The notes under the pieces: generated by a model
The model's input: only the letters and a program-made list of their open reading frames with translations
The model's database searches: none
What the model was told of the DNA's origin: nothing
Assembly: GCA_905182985.1 (NCBI GenBank)
Contig: CAJJDN010000069.1
Span: 345,009 to 409,008, forward strand
DNA from: Paramecium sonneborni
Lineage: Eukaryota > Ciliophora > Oligohymenophorea > Peniculida > Parameciidae
Direction of reading: 5' to 3'
DNA: 64,000 nucleotides
Translations under genes and position numbers: made by a program
Shown here: positions 51,116-63,512 of the stretch, one piece after another
How the letters are laid out: each line of letters starts with the position of its first letter
Position numbering within the stretch: the stretch's first letter is position 1

Positions 51116-51521
51116 TCACTTATTATTGAGATTATATAATAATATTTAATTTATATATTTCATAATTTCACAGCATTTTTCAAACTCAATTATAAAATCT
51201 TCTTATTCATCCTTTAAAATTATAAACTAATTTATATTATTATTTATATATGATAAAAATTTAGATCAAGAAATATAAATCAATTTATTAGAAAAATAAT
51301 AACCAAATGATAATTATTAAAAATATTTTTTATGATTGCTATTAACTAGTTTAAAAATTATTATTAGCAATGAATAAACTATTTTTTAAATTCTAAACTA
51401 TTTCATAATCTTCAATATTTGCATCCTACACATAATAAGAACTGTCAATAATTACTTTTTGGAATAAATTGGTATTAATTATTGAATTAAATTTCTTGTT
51501 TATACTTGTTGGCTTTATCAT
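51116..51521 (-). CDS. Small hypothetical protein
   Basis: Starts MIKPTSINKKFNSIINTNLF, continues VIIDSSYYVQDANIEDYEIV, then after at least one frame change ends with 'FIILKDEQEDFIIEFEKCCE' and IMKYINQILLYNLNNK before TGA. The two end pieces look coding; the joining intron in the middle (around 51290-51340) was not settled. Length about 110-125 residues. No family recognised. It lies just downstream of the CLEC16A-like gene on the same strand. Confidence 0.4.
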
Positions 51522-51591
51522 AAATTTTGATTAAATAACTATCAAATTCTGTAAATACCCTTGTATATGAATTGAAATTTAGCTTTGAAAA

Positions 51592-54500
51592 TCAATAAAT
51601 AATGAGATTTAAGAAGGATCGGATATCGTGGAAAATGATAGTGAGATCAATATTTTATTTAAAAATAATCATTTATTATAATTCAACGTATTTGTGAGTG
51701 CCTATAAATATGTTGTAATAGTATCCAATTCGTCCTTTCTCAAAGCCAATTTTTTTTACTCTATCACTTTTTTTGCAGTTTAACAAGCTTATTTATTTAG
51801 AAATTCCAAGTCAAAAACATTAGTCTGATTCTCAAATCTATAAGTCACATGAAGTATTTTCAAATTAAGTCTTTCAACCATTTCATCAGTATATTTCAAA
51901 TTATATGAAAAGATGCATTTAGCAGAATTTTACCCTTTCACTAGATCCATTAATACTAAACAGTTAGAATCTTCTAAAACACAAGCATCAATGTTTTAAT
52001 ACTTACATTAATGTTAAATAAATTAACTATATGGTTCTTCTTATAAATTATAAACATTTCCTTATACATATTTGAAAGTAGGACCATCCCCAAATGGTTT
52101 AGGATTGTCAAGTATTTATTATTCTTGTTCTTTCAATTCATAAAAGACTGATGTTGTATATTTCAAAATCAACAAAATCAACATGTCTTTTCTAACTTTA
52201 TCTTTTTGGTTAGCTGGTTCCATAAAATAAATACTCTCATTATGTTTAATATCAATTTAACAAACACCTTTAGGAGTCATCTCATATAATAACTGTATAT
52301 GTGTTTATGGCCAAATCGAAATTGATGTCTTGCTATTATATTTTGTCTTTCATTACTTCAATACTTTGTAATCTGTATAAAAGAATTCTATCACATAATG
52401 CATTTCTAAAGGATTCTTTATATATTCATTTATTTTATGGATATGATTTAATACAATATTTCTAAATCTATCTTTATAACGTAATTCATAACTCTCAAGA
52501 TCTGTTCTACAAAAATCAATCAACATCTAAATTGATAAAATATATGTTCCCAATCTATAAGGAGGTAATCCTGTTTCTAAAATAAATAGGAGTTTATCTT
52601 GCATAAAATACTAAGTTTCTGAGCAATTTTTATATAATTATATATTTTTATCTGGAGTTATCATTCCAACTTATTCTAAAACTGAATGAGATATATTTTT
52701 TGAATGTCGTAAAGTTTTAATAAATAAAAGTACCATAAATACTACAGTATCATCATTACTTTCTAAATGTTTCATTAATGAATAAAATGGTGTTTTATGA
52801 TTGATTGTATTTCCGTTCATTTTATTCTATTCGTTTTTCTCCAAAAAATTCAAAGCTGATGTTTTACTTTTAGTTTATGATTTTATTATTGATATATCAC
52901 ACATATCAGTAATACTAAGAAAATCATCATATCTTTTTGGATCATTTATTAATGCTTTAAAATGTTCACAATGTACTTTTTTAATAATATATACAAATAC
53001 ATTCTCTCTTTATAGATTATGTTTCATATGATGAAATCCCTTTTAATAGATTCTCCTTATCATTTATATTAATATCTTCTCTTATTTCACAATCTTTGTA
53101 TATAAATTAAGAATATGCCTGTATGAATGTTTTCTCTTTTATTATCCAAGTCTCACTCATACTAACATCTTTTTCATAAGAATTCAATTTGGAATTAGAA
53201 TCTAATCATAATTTAAACTTACTTAATTAATTTATGAAATCTACAATGTCTGGATTCTTTCCTAATATAAAAAGAGTTAATAAATCCAATAATTAACTAA
53301 AACTGAAACTCTTATAAATTTAGATTAAAATGAAAAGACAAAATTTAATATCAATAACCTATTAATTTTATTAATTTGTATTCTATTATGATGATGTAAA
53401 TATACTCGTAAATGTAAAATTACCTAATGATTATCCTCTATTATGTTGATATTTCTAAGATTATTAATAATTCATCGATTATCTTTAAGGTTATTGATTT
53501 AATTTTATTGATTATTAACCACTTTTAATAACTCCCATTATTATTGTTGGAATGAATCCATAGACCATAATTGAATTCACAATTATTGGTAATGCATCTA
53601 CATTTGTTTTTAAGAGATCTTCCAAAAAGTACAAAATATCCAATTGATCATCTAATAACAATTTTATTATCTTATGAGATTCTTATCTTCCCTCTTAAAT
53701 TAAACCTCCTATATAAAATAATGCATCTCTCATGTAACAACTAAATTAAACATAAAATAATGTGAATGGAAAAGATTTAACATATCTACGCAATTAAGGT
53801 AAATTTATTTTAGTAATTCCTAAAACTATATTTCTTACACTTGTTCTAATTAAATTTTCTTTATGTTTGTAGAAACATATAGCCTTCATCAACATTGGAA
53901 ATGTGCTGAATTTCTATGGAGATTAGAATTACATACCAAATTATAGAACAATTATAAACTCTACTCATCAATCCTAATTGAAACACATTTCAACAAATTT
54001 ATATAATAAGCTATGATTTCATCATCTCTAAAGTTATAATCTGCTGTAATTATCCCATTCAATGCACTATGACTTAATATGTAATTTATGCTAACTGGTC
54101 TTTGAATGTTTTGCAATAGCATTGTAATTGTTTTAATCACTGCTACTACAACTTCCCTTTATCCAGTATTCACTAAATCTAAATACAATTACATCGTCTT
54201 TTAATCACAAAAGTAACTATATAGTATTTAACATGATAATTTACTCAAAAAATGTGTCATTGTTCTTGTCTCCCCACATAATACTTTAACAAATCTAACC
54301 AATTTGATCAACTAAATCATAATTATTATTCGAAATCTTGCTATTCAATTATTCATATGCCTCTCTATAATAAACTATAACAATAAAGTACACTAATGAA
54401 TCTGGATCAGATTATAAAGGTGTTTATTTCGACATTAAATATATATATTTAATAATTTTATTCAAATTTAATTCTGACAATCCTTCTCCAAACCACTAAA

Positions 54501-54675
54501 AATTTTATATTTTGATAATTTTTTTATGAGATCATATAAATGTTTGTTCAAAACTATTAAATTGAGGTATTTCAATTTTTGATCTTACAAATTCTTATTT
54601 AATTGAAAATTTATGAGAAATTTTAAACACAAGAATTATATATTTCAAAAAAAAATAAAATTTATTTAAATTCAT
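51592..54675 (-). CDS. CLEC16A-like protein (FPL domain)
   Basis: A long multi-exon gene of about 950-1000 residues. Its N-terminal third matches the FPL domain of CLEC16A/Gop-1: 'IIKYIYLMSKQTPLQ', 'QICQSIMWGDKNNDTFFE', 'ITMLLQNIQRPVSINYILSH', 'FRDDEIIAYYINLLKCVSIR' and 'CFYKHKENLIRTSVRNIVLG', which follow the family's 'Ll.n....tSlyYLLSN', 'FSDEE..aYYISFLKtLSLk' and 'fnH.E.mvR.avRt..L'. The C-terminal half has 'KKIGFEKGRIGYYYNIFIGT' and other beta-rich stretches like the PH-like part known in the family. CLEC16A proteins act with endosomes and in mitophagy/autophagy trafficking. The start at 54675 and many exon borders are approximate. Confidence 0.7.
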
Positions 54676-55003
54676 TTAGATTCTATATATATCCATATAA
54701 TACAAAGTCCAAAATACTTGTATATACACTATTATACAAATTTTATAAATATATATATCCTTTTATTTGAGTTATGAAGATTTCTTATATTGATTTATAA
54801 GTTTTAACATTTTAATTTGAAATAATTGTCAAATAAATTTATTTCTAGAACATCTTTCTGAATAGAATGCATGTTGTATAGTTTTGCTTTTTAAAAATTA
54901 TGATATATAAAAATAGTTAGATATAATTATTAATAATGCTGTTTTCGATGATTTATAATGATATAATGACTTTCAAAAGGATAAATTATTTAATTAATAG
55001 AAA
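54676..55003. other. Divergent intergenic region
   Basis: It separates the CLEC16A-like gene (minus) from the zinc-finger/Kelch gene (plus). It is AT-rich; no gene seen. An ATG at 54938 or 54954 upstream of the next gene leads quickly to stops and is not used. Confidence 0.4.
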
Positions 55004-57019
55004 ATGTAATTATACGAAGAACATTTAAAGTAAACGAACGTAAGTGTTTCATTTCAGAAACTTCTATAAGAGAAAATTGGTGGTGAAGAGATAATACTCA
55101 CAACTAAATGCTAATTCTCCAAACTACCTGTGACAATACCAATTAGACATTCTCCAATCAATTATGTTCACTGCATTTTCGATTTAGAGGCTTGGATGGA
55201 ACACTTTAAAAATATGCAGAATAAAGTTGAACCTTCGTAATGAAAATATTATATAATTAGTGGATTTGCATGCCCAGGATGTAGAAGATACACGAATTTT
55301 AAAGATTATGGAGTTGATTACAATTTCTATCATGTATTAGAAGAACTTAGACTATTTAAATTAAGAAATCCTACATTATAATTAAATGAATCGTAATTAA
55401 TATATCAGCCAAGCAAAAATATCTATTATGTTGAAACAAAAGTTCCAAAAGTCAATACCTCTGGGAAAATAAAAGTCGTACCTTAGAAATACCCTTTACC
55501 TGGTTGTGTTCCTGTATTTGGAATATCAAGAAGATAAAGATAGATGAATAATTCTAATTAGAATGATGAATAAAAAAGGATACTTGATGAAATAAGTTAA
55601 ACAATAGTGAAATTACAACAATTGTTATTCAGCAGACTCTATAAATAGTATAAGAGAAACTAATCAATCCCTTTTAAAGTTTTACAGGATAAAATTGTTG
55701 CATAAAAGCAAAAATTTAGTTAGGCTTTAAATCAATCATTAAAATTAATATCTTTAGGAAAGAAATCTTTAAATAATGATTATGTTTTTGCTCTCAAAAA
55801 GATTTATTCAAATAATTCAGTTTATTCAATTGTATTTATTAATTAATATTTAAAAGTTAATTGTTTATTTAGTCCATTATGGAATATGGTATGAGTATTA
55901 ACTCAACTTTAAAGGTCAACCTTATGTTTAATTAGAATAAGCTTTATATATTAAAGGAGATAGTGATTCCGATAAAAATATCATATATATTATTGGTGGT
56001 TAAAAACAAGAAAGATTCTCTCAATCTAATTAATGTTTATAAATTTCTTTTCCAAAAAATCCATTTTAATAACTTGAAGAGGAAGCTCAAATCACATCGT
56101 TACCTGATTTTCCATTTGAAGGATACAATTTTATGGGGTCAAGCTATAAAGGGTAAATTTATTATATTAAAAATTTAGAAATCTTTTTGTATTTTATGGA
56201 TAGAAACAATTGAAAAACCAAGATAATTAAATAAAATCTTAATTATTAAATTGCTAATATGTTTTAAGAACCAATAACAATTATAATAGAAAATGGGAAT
56301 AATTGAGAAATAATTTAGTCGAAAGATTTGATGGTAGTTTCTTCACCATTTCTCATTAATAATTTGATAAATTGATAGTCTTTTTTGGTGGAGTCACTAA
56401 AGATCCTGATGGTTTACCCAGTCATAGATGTTCTTAATAAAATTTAGGATAAATTTTTGTATGCAAAGATGAAAAGTTTTTAGGAGCCACTAAATAAGAT
56501 TTTTAAATATCATATGCTGGAGAAGAACCATATTATAGATCAGTTTTAGGTTCTCCTGTTTTCAGTTGTCCTTATTATGGAACAAATCAATTAATCCTAT
56601 CAGGAGAATGTTTAAAATATAAAAATACAGAATAAAGAGAAATTTATACTTTTGATTGGGGAAATGCAGTTGTTAAATTAAATGATTTATTCTCATTGGA
56701 ACCTCCTGAATAAATATTTACACCATACAGAAGAAGAACAGTTGCCTTCGAAATATTTTCACCTGTTTAGGATCCTTAAGGTGCAATTGCTTATGGATGT
56801 TTTTATGTTGTTCATTAATATGAAGTTGAATAAACTCTTAATGATAAATAACCAAAAATTATGACTCAATTACTGAAAATCAATTTGACTAATGGATTAT
56901 GTAATTATTTTTATTATAATATAGTCTTTACAATACCTTATCAAGATTCTCAGACTTCAAGATAATAAGCCATCCAAAATTTATAAAGAATAGATGATAG
57001 ACCCAATTAATATCTTTGA
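55004..57019 (+). CDS. MIZ/SP-RING-like zinc finger protein with C-terminal Kelch-type repeats
   Basis: Four exons (introns 55237-55260, 55832-55856, 56153-56178) give 646 residues. Near residue 45 begins a divergent MIZ/SP-RING: TTKCQFSKLPVTIPIRHSPI, NYVHCIFDLEAW, and across intron 1 GFACPGCRRY, compared with C....i..P.RG..C.H..CFD...w....W.CP.C. One Cys of the canonical pattern is lacking. A 200-residue linker with coiled coil follows. The second half contains Kelch-like blades: 'NIIYIIGGQKQERFSQS', 'KLIVFFGGVTKDPDGLPSHR', with double Gly and spaced aromatic residues. SP-RING proteins are SUMO E3 ligases (PIAS/SIZ); linkage to a Kelch propeller is unusual. A shortened relative lies at 63513-63985. 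Confidence 0.65.
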
Positions 57020-57542
57020 TGAGCTATAAAATTTATTTTATTCAAAGTGCAAAATTAATAATTTTTAGGTTCATTATTTTTTTAATAGAAACTATATAAT
57101 TATTTTAACATATACTTATTTATCAATTATTTTGGATTATTAATATTATGCAATGGATTTGTGATTTCTATTTTAGATAAATTAAATTTATTCGTATTGG
57201 TAATTCACCTAACAAAGAATTACTTTATGATGATTGCTCTTGAACATGTTATTTAAGTAAGAAAGAGGTTTCTATGTTTACTTCATAGTTGTTAATTTGA
57301 ACATTTTTAATTTTATTAAATGAACAATTTGAAGTAAATAAAAAGCAGACTTTTAAAGCTTGAAAATAAATATTTAGAAAACCCTATCCAAAATTCTTCA
57401 CCTGAATTGTGAGCAATTGAATTAACAATATTTATTGTTATTTTGTGAATCAAAATAATAATAAGAGAGGTATTTTAAATTAATAATTAAAAATAAATAA
57501 TAAAATTATTTTTAATGAATATAAAATATTTTTATTTATTTA
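57020..57542. other. Convergent intergenic region
   Basis: This region lies between the stops of the zinc-finger/Kelch gene and the ammonium transporter. There are A/T-rich runs and short frames without family resemblance; I see no gene here. Confidence 0.4.
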
Positions 57543-58974
57543 TCATTGGAAGATACCCTTTTTTGGAGTACTACTTAAAAGAGCTGGTTCTGGTTATTCA
57601 TCAATAAATTGAATAGCTTCTCCTCCAGCTAAAATGAAATAATAAATAATTAAATACCATAACTGGTATCAATTCCTTAGGATTCTTATAAGGGATTGAT
57701 TTTAAAGACTCCAGTTCCTTTCAATGGAATAACAAACAAAGCAATTAACAATCCCCAGCCAATCACAGCTAACGCTCCTACAAGTTATAATCCAAATTAT
57801 TTAAATCCATTTCCAGTTACAAATCCTTTGCTAATAGTTAATACTCCAACTAGAAGAGTACCCAATAATCCTGGTCCCTAGATGTTATATATATGTAAAA
57901 ATTACTAGATGTGTTGCTATAGTATAAGCAGGATCATCAACATGAGATCTTTTAATGATAAGAATTAATATAATATAGATTAATCCTGCTAAGATTCCAG
58001 TAAGAGCTGATTCCCAAATTCTCACATCATTAGCAATAGCAGAAATAGCAACAATTCCAGCTACACTTCCTCTTGCAAGTGCAATTAAACTAGTTTTATG
58101 TGTTTTTAAATATTAAACAATAAAACTTGTTAAAGCTGAAAATGTCGTTGCCACTAAAGTATTAACAGCTATCAATCCTTATTCATATTTATTGCTTTTT
58201 CCTTATTTATTTGAACCATTAATGAAAATAAGTGTGGCTATAGTTAAGATAATAGAACCATAACCAATGTTGATTGGAGAATGATGAGGAAATATACCTG
58301 GATGAACATTTCCTGATTAATCTCTTCTTTCTTTTAAGAAAATTGAAACAACCAATGCAGTCACTCCTCCAAATAAGTGAATATAACTTGATCCAGCAAA
58401 ATCAATAAATCCAAATTTATTTAACCATCCATTCGGTTAAATCCAATGTAATAAAGTTGGATATAAAAACCCTGATATAACAGCTAAACAAACACTGACT
58501 GAAAAAAATCTAGATCTTTCTAATGTTCCTAATCCAAATAGAGATGAAACTATGATTGCTCCAATGCTTTAGAAAACTATTTTTTATTAATATATTAGAT
58601 TACTTAAATTTGTATAGTCATCTCTTGTTGCATTTGCTAAATAACCAGTTCCTGCAAATCTATTAATACCGATGAATTTATTTCCTTTATCATCTCCGAA
58701 AGCAAATCCATAACCCAACTAATCAAATATAAAATATTTTTATTACAAGCCAGAAAAATAATATCGTAATAACTGCTCCTAATAAAACTGTTATAATTGC
58801 TGATTAAACAGATTTATATCTAACAGCTCCTGAACTTATGAAAGCGAATCCCAATATTGTTAATAAAGCACTAAATGAGGTGACCAACACCCATGTTGAA
58901 TCAATACCAGCTAGCAATGGAGTATAATTACTAGCTGCATTGATTACAGCGGCAGTATCTGGTAAATGATTCAT
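57543..58974 (-). CDS. Ammonium transporter (AMT/Rh family)
   Basis: Four or five exons (introns 58719-58746, 57878-57905, 57629-57657; an optional 27-nt one at about 58579-58605 that keeps the frame) give 440-448 residues. The start is MNHLPDTAAVINAASNYTPL. AMT marks include LGYGFAFGDDKG, 'GFIDFAGSSYIHLFGGVTAL' (family: 'DFAGs.vVH..gG..aL'), 'RRDQSGNVHPGIFPHHSPIN' and the following 'YGSIILTIATLIFINGSN' (family: 'G...Lw.GW..FN.GS'). About eleven hydrophobic helices are visible. The His in 'HLFGG' is the first of the pair lining the pore. AMT proteins carry ammonium or ammonia through membranes. The end is cytoplasmic, acidic and short (FIDEQPEPALLSS). Confidence 0.9.
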
Positions 58975-59083
58975 ATTAATTTATTTATTTTGGGATATCA
59001 ATTTTCAAAATTCATTTATATAATCAAAAATAAATAGAAATAAAAATTAACTTAAATTTTTTTTCAATTATTATTTTTATATT

Positions 59084-59963
59084 ATGTAAACTCTTATTGG
59101 AACCAAAAAAGGATACATCTATCATCTTGAAATCAATCGACCTTAATAATTGTATCTCTTCATATTAATAATAGAAATACTATGTCCAGTTAATTATTTC
59201 AAGATTTTAAAGCTGTAGTTGATATCATAAATAAAACTGATGATATAAGAGTTGTAATTTTGACAGGAAGAGGAAAACATTTTTGTGCTGGTCTTGATCT
59301 TAAAGAAGCTCCATAAATGTTTTAAGTAGGCTTTTATTTTTATTAAATAATAAGCTTCCAGATGAATTAGATTAGGCAAGAAAATCTATTAGATCTTATG
59401 ATAAAATCAAAGATTGGCAATTAGCCATGAATTCATTAAGTAGAATCAAAGCCCCTGTTATTGTAGGTATTTAAGGTTATTGTTTGGGTGGTGGTATTGA
59501 TCTCATTACTTCTGCTGATATTAGATATTGTACAGAAGATGCTAAATTTTCAATCAAAGAAATTGATATTGGAATGTAAAATCTATTTTATATTATAAGG
59601 GCTGCTGATATAGGAACACTTTAAAGATTGGGTTTACAAAATTCCAATGCATCCCTCTTTAGAGAATTAACTTATACAGGAAGAATTTTTAATTCTTAAG
59701 AGGCCTTGTCTCTTGGACTAATTAATAAAATAGTTAAAAATGATCAACTAAATGATGAAATTTTTAAACTTGCAGAACTCATTGCTTCTAAATCCCCTGT
59801 TGCTTGTTATACTATTAAAAACATAGTTACTAGAGAATCAAATTTAGATTCATAATTAGATGTTATGGCAAGAACAAATATGGCTTTGTTTTTTACAAAT
59901 GATATGTCATCTGCTATTACAGCTTTTTTGACTAAAGGAAAACCAGAATTTCCAAAATTATGA
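59084..59963 (+). CDS. Enoyl-CoA hydratase/isomerase, ECH1-like (dienoyl-CoA isomerase)
   Basis: Four exons (introns 59152-59174, 59326-59354, 59576-59599) give 267 residues. Crotonase landmarks: 'EINRPQQLNTMSSQLFQDF', 'VVILTGRGKHFCAGLDLKEA' (oxyanion loop), 'KAPVIVGIQGYCLGGGIDLI' (second oxyanion Gly), 'YCTEDAKFSIKEIDIGMAAD' and IGTLQRLG. The 'FSIKE.DIGMAADIGTLQRL' wording is typical of ECH1, where Glu and Asp of this part catalyse isomerisation of 3,5- to 2,4-dienoyl-CoA in beta-oxidation of unsaturated fats. The C-terminus ends PKL, a possible non-canonical peroxisomal PTS1 signal in place of SKL. The enzyme may therefore be peroxisomal. Confidence 0.88.
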
Positions 59964-60255
59964 ATTACCAAAATCAAATTTTTAACATCAACGAATTTAT
60001 TAAACTATTTAAAAATTTATATATATATAATAATTACATTGTCTCTTTATTCATTCTATTTTTATTTATTTACTTCTCTCATTATTCTTTTTATTTTAAT
60101 AGTCTATCAAACATAAAATTAGCCTTAATTCTCAGAATGCAGATAAACTAAATTTTATAATTTAATAATTACATCTAGTTTTATAAGTTAAATAATTTAA
60201 ATTTCAAAAATTATAAAATAGTAAAATTCTATGTATGATTGAGAAATATAACAAA

Positions 60256-60789
60256 TCACAATCTTTAAACGTATTTTGCAATTAAATTTAATATTTTCGA
60301 ATAATCTAAAGGTCCATCTCTTAAATAAGACCATAATTCAATATTTTTGGTTTCTTAATATAAAACTACAGAAATATTTTTTGAAGAATGATGTATTTGG
60401 CTTTTGACTATATTTACTTTGAATTCTTTGAGTATTTCCATAGCAATGGTTCGAGCTTCAATAATAAATTTAGGTTCACTTGCACAATATGAAATTTGAA
60501 TTGTTGGAGCTAAAATTTTTTTTTTCTTCTAATAGCTTGGTTAAGATGCTTAATGATTAATTGAATCCAATTATTGTTTTTCATATTCTTTTTATCTACA
60601 TGTAAGAAGAAAATCAAAGATTTGAAAATATAATTATTCATTTCCATCTATATTTTTTTAATCATTCTCCTTTTTATATTACTCCCACATCTCTGATATT
60701 TCAATCATCATTTCTTCTCTTGAGATATCAACTTTATTTTTTTGATATTCACTAAATTTTGCTTTAAAAAATACTTAGTATTCCTCCAT
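60256..60789 (-). CDS. Hypothetical protein, 177 residues
   Basis: A single exon. The start MEEYQVFFKAKFSEYQKNKV and 'ISREEMMIEISEMWEQYKKE' look like an HMG-box-like or YABBY-like three-helix unit. The second half reads 'APTIQISYCASEPKFIIEA', 'LKEFKVNIVKSQIHHSS', 'ISVVLYQETKNIELWSYLRD', compatible with a small alpha/beta domain. No assignment is secure. It begins 33 bp after the stop of the Aurora-like kinase gene on the same strand. Confidence 0.55.
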
Positions 60790-60822
60790 TTATATATATA
60801 ATTAAAATATTCAAATTCAATT

Positions 60823-63249
60823 TCATCTGTGTCCCAGACAACCAAAAGCTAATTGTATTTTTCCAAAAAAACCCAATTCTTCTTTATTTGTATTATTTTA
60901 TTTAAAGCTTCTTCTTGTAGAAAATTGATTATCTTAAGAATAAATATAGTCTTAGAGTTCTCGAGATCGTATTTCTAATTATTTAGTAGAATCTTTATAA
61001 TCTTAATATCTATTTCTATCTTCCTTAGAAATCTCCTTCATATTGAAATTTCTATAATCAACCATATTTTATGTATATTTCTTCTTCTACATAATTAATT
61101 ACTATTGAGCTCTACTCTATTCTGAACTAACCTTCGTATTAGTCGAAACTTTAGATTATTTAGATAATTTGGATTTTTTAGAAGTTTTTGAAGTTTGTGA
61201 TTTCGTATCTTGAAGCACATTGTTTTGATACAATAATTGAGATTATAATTCAATTTCTTAAGGGATTTTTTAATTTTTGATATCTTTAACCTATACAGTA
61301 TTTGCAGAATAAGAACGAACAGCTTAGTTTATTTATTAAAGTTAATAACTTCGTTAATCTTCACCATCACTTTTACATTCACTTTCATCTGATTGTATTA
61401 CAGATAATTTTGATAACCTCGTTTCTTTCACAATTTTTTCTTTTTTAATTATTGCTTATTACTCTTCTGGTTAGAATGAATCTTGCTAATTTTAATCATG
61501 TTTAGAATTGGATAGACTACCAAAACTAAATTTTTCTTTAATTTCATCCTCAGCAATTGATTCTCTTAATTAAGATTAATTAAAGTATGGAGATTCCTCA
61601 ACCTACTATTTAGTCTTTTAAGATGTTTCATTAATGCTTTACTTAGGTGATAAAAATTAGACATGTCTTTATTTAAGATTATTTGTTTAATTAGAATACA
61701 ATTATTAACTAAAATTTTTGTTATCATCTACCAAAATAGATGATTGAGACTTATTTTACAATTAATTTGATTAAATGTTCTGAAATGAATTTAACGATAA
61801 TTTGATATCATCTGATTTTGTTTCAGCTTATTTTAATTATTATCTTAAAAGTTTTTCAATATCTTCTTAATTTAGAATGCTTGCATCATTTGTAAATACA
61901 TGCTTTTTATCAGAATTATTAAAACTATTATTTGTTTGACTAAATCCTTTAATAGATAAATCTTTTGCAAAAGATTATCTTATATTTGATGTTCTACTCT
62001 AAATATCTGAACAATCAGAAGAAGATCTTACTGAATCTTACATGTTTTCAGAAAATTTCGATACTTATGATTGATTATTCATTCTATGAAAAGAACTATT
62101 TCCTAACCTTTTATTTTCTTAAGATTATTAAATCTATTAGACTTCTTGTATCTACTATTATTGTTATTAAGATATATTCAAAAAATCTGGCTTTTTTGTT
62201 GAATTTCTATTATAATTAGTTTATTTAATTTTTGATTCATTTAATTATTTTTGTTATTCAAAAGTTTGATTTATAGAAGATTCATTAATTCTTTCTGATT
62301 TTGGAACATATATATATTCTGAAATATCCATTCCAAATTCTTCAGCATTTTCTTTCAACCATTTATGTGCAAAAATTTAATTCATACTCATTCTCTTTTT
62401 TGGATCATATTAAAGTATTTATGTAATTAAATCTTTTGCTTGAGCACTAATAGATGAAGAAAATTTTATAGTTAGATTCTAAATATTTTCTTTAGAAAAA
62501 TGTGCTTTAGTAAAAGGTGCATTTCCATGTAATAATTCATAAAGTAAAATTCCCAATGCCCAAATATCTACTCTATAATCATGAGGTTTATTGTGTAACA
62601 TTTCAGGAGCCATATAATCAAATGTTCCACAAAATGTACTTCTCATTTCAACACTTTCAGCACTCCATCCAAAATCACACAATTTAACATTTCCTTATTC
62701 ATCCAATAAAATATTTTCTGGTTTTAAATCTCTATGAATTACATTTTTTTTATGTAGGTAATCAACTGCTAGACAAGTTTAAAAAAAGTAAACAAATGCT
62801 TCTGGCTCAGGCATTACTTTAAGTTTTCTCAAATATTTGTAGAGTGAACCATTAGAAGCATATTCTAAGGCAAAATAGATATTTTCTCTATCTTCAAAGG
62901 CATGGTATAATTATATAATGTTTGGATGATTTAAACTTCTTTGTAATTTTATTTCATTTTTTAATTGTTAGAGATTACAATTCCTTAACATTTTTTTCTT
63001 ATTTAAAATTTTAATGGCCATTTCTTATTACAATTAATTATCTATTGCTAATCTAACTTCTCCAAATGCCCCTCTTCCTAACATTCCTTTATCTCCATTT
63101 ATAAATTCATAATCTTCAAGAGTTCTCTTCTTTTATTGAATTTACAATAGTGTTTCATTAACCGAAGAATTAATTTGGGTAGTATTATCAAGATCTAAAT
63201 GATCAGAATTGCATATATGATCTCTATAAATATTTTTAATATTACTCAT
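60823..63249 (-). CDS. Aurora-like Ser/Thr protein kinase with long C-terminal tail
   Basis: One uninterrupted frame of 808 residues, with no introns in 2.4 kb, unusual in this window. The kinase domain lies at about residues 45-310: glycine loop [13 protein letters not shown], Lys in '[11 protein letters not shown]', '[17 protein letters not shown]', [10 protein letters not shown], '[16 protein letters not shown]' and '[16 protein letters not shown]'. The DFGWS motif is the Aurora family mark, and '[12 protein letters not shown]' is close to its activation segment. The C-terminal 490 residues are Q/S/N/K-rich with short SP or TP sites and no recognised domain. Auroras drive spindle assembly, centrosome and chromosome segregation; in ciliates they may act at basal bodies or cilia. 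Plk4/ULK kinases are alternatives but fit less well. Confidence 0.85.
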
Positions 63250-63379
63250 CTTCTTTTAAACATGCTTAACAACAATAAGTACCAACATTACATTTAGAAC
63301 ATTTTACAGGAGCCATTTATTTTTAAAAGATTGTTGTTTTATTACATTTGCGATTATCACATAAATTGCTTTTCTTCAT
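63203..63379 (-). CDS. Possible MYND-like zinc-finger ORF overlapping the kinase start
   Basis: Upstream of and overlapping the kinase start, another frame reads MKKSNLCDNRKCNKTTIFQK followed by KCSKCNVGTYCCQACLKEDE and ends at TGA (58 residues). Seven cysteines with C-x2-C spacing resemble a short MYND or AN1-like zinc finger. It may be a separate tiny gene, or its first 30 residues may be spliced to the kinase: a 22-nt GT-AG candidate intron at 63277-63298 would join this frame to the kinase frame and extend its N-terminus. I cannot choose between these. Confidence 0.3.
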
Positions 63380-63512
63380 ATTTTTAGATAGTTTTTATAG
63401 TTATTATAAATATTAATTAAAAAAGGGGTATTTTGGCTTTAAATAAACGATAAAATATACATATCTCATATACAAAGTGATAAAAATTACAAAGAGCATA
63501 TATTTCACAAAA

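Noticed and set aside
62479..62682. Standalone 67-codon kinase fragment starting at Met-Cys-Asp-Phe-Gly
   Set aside because: It is the middle of the Aurora-like kinase; the standard code breaks the gene at TAA/TAG codons.
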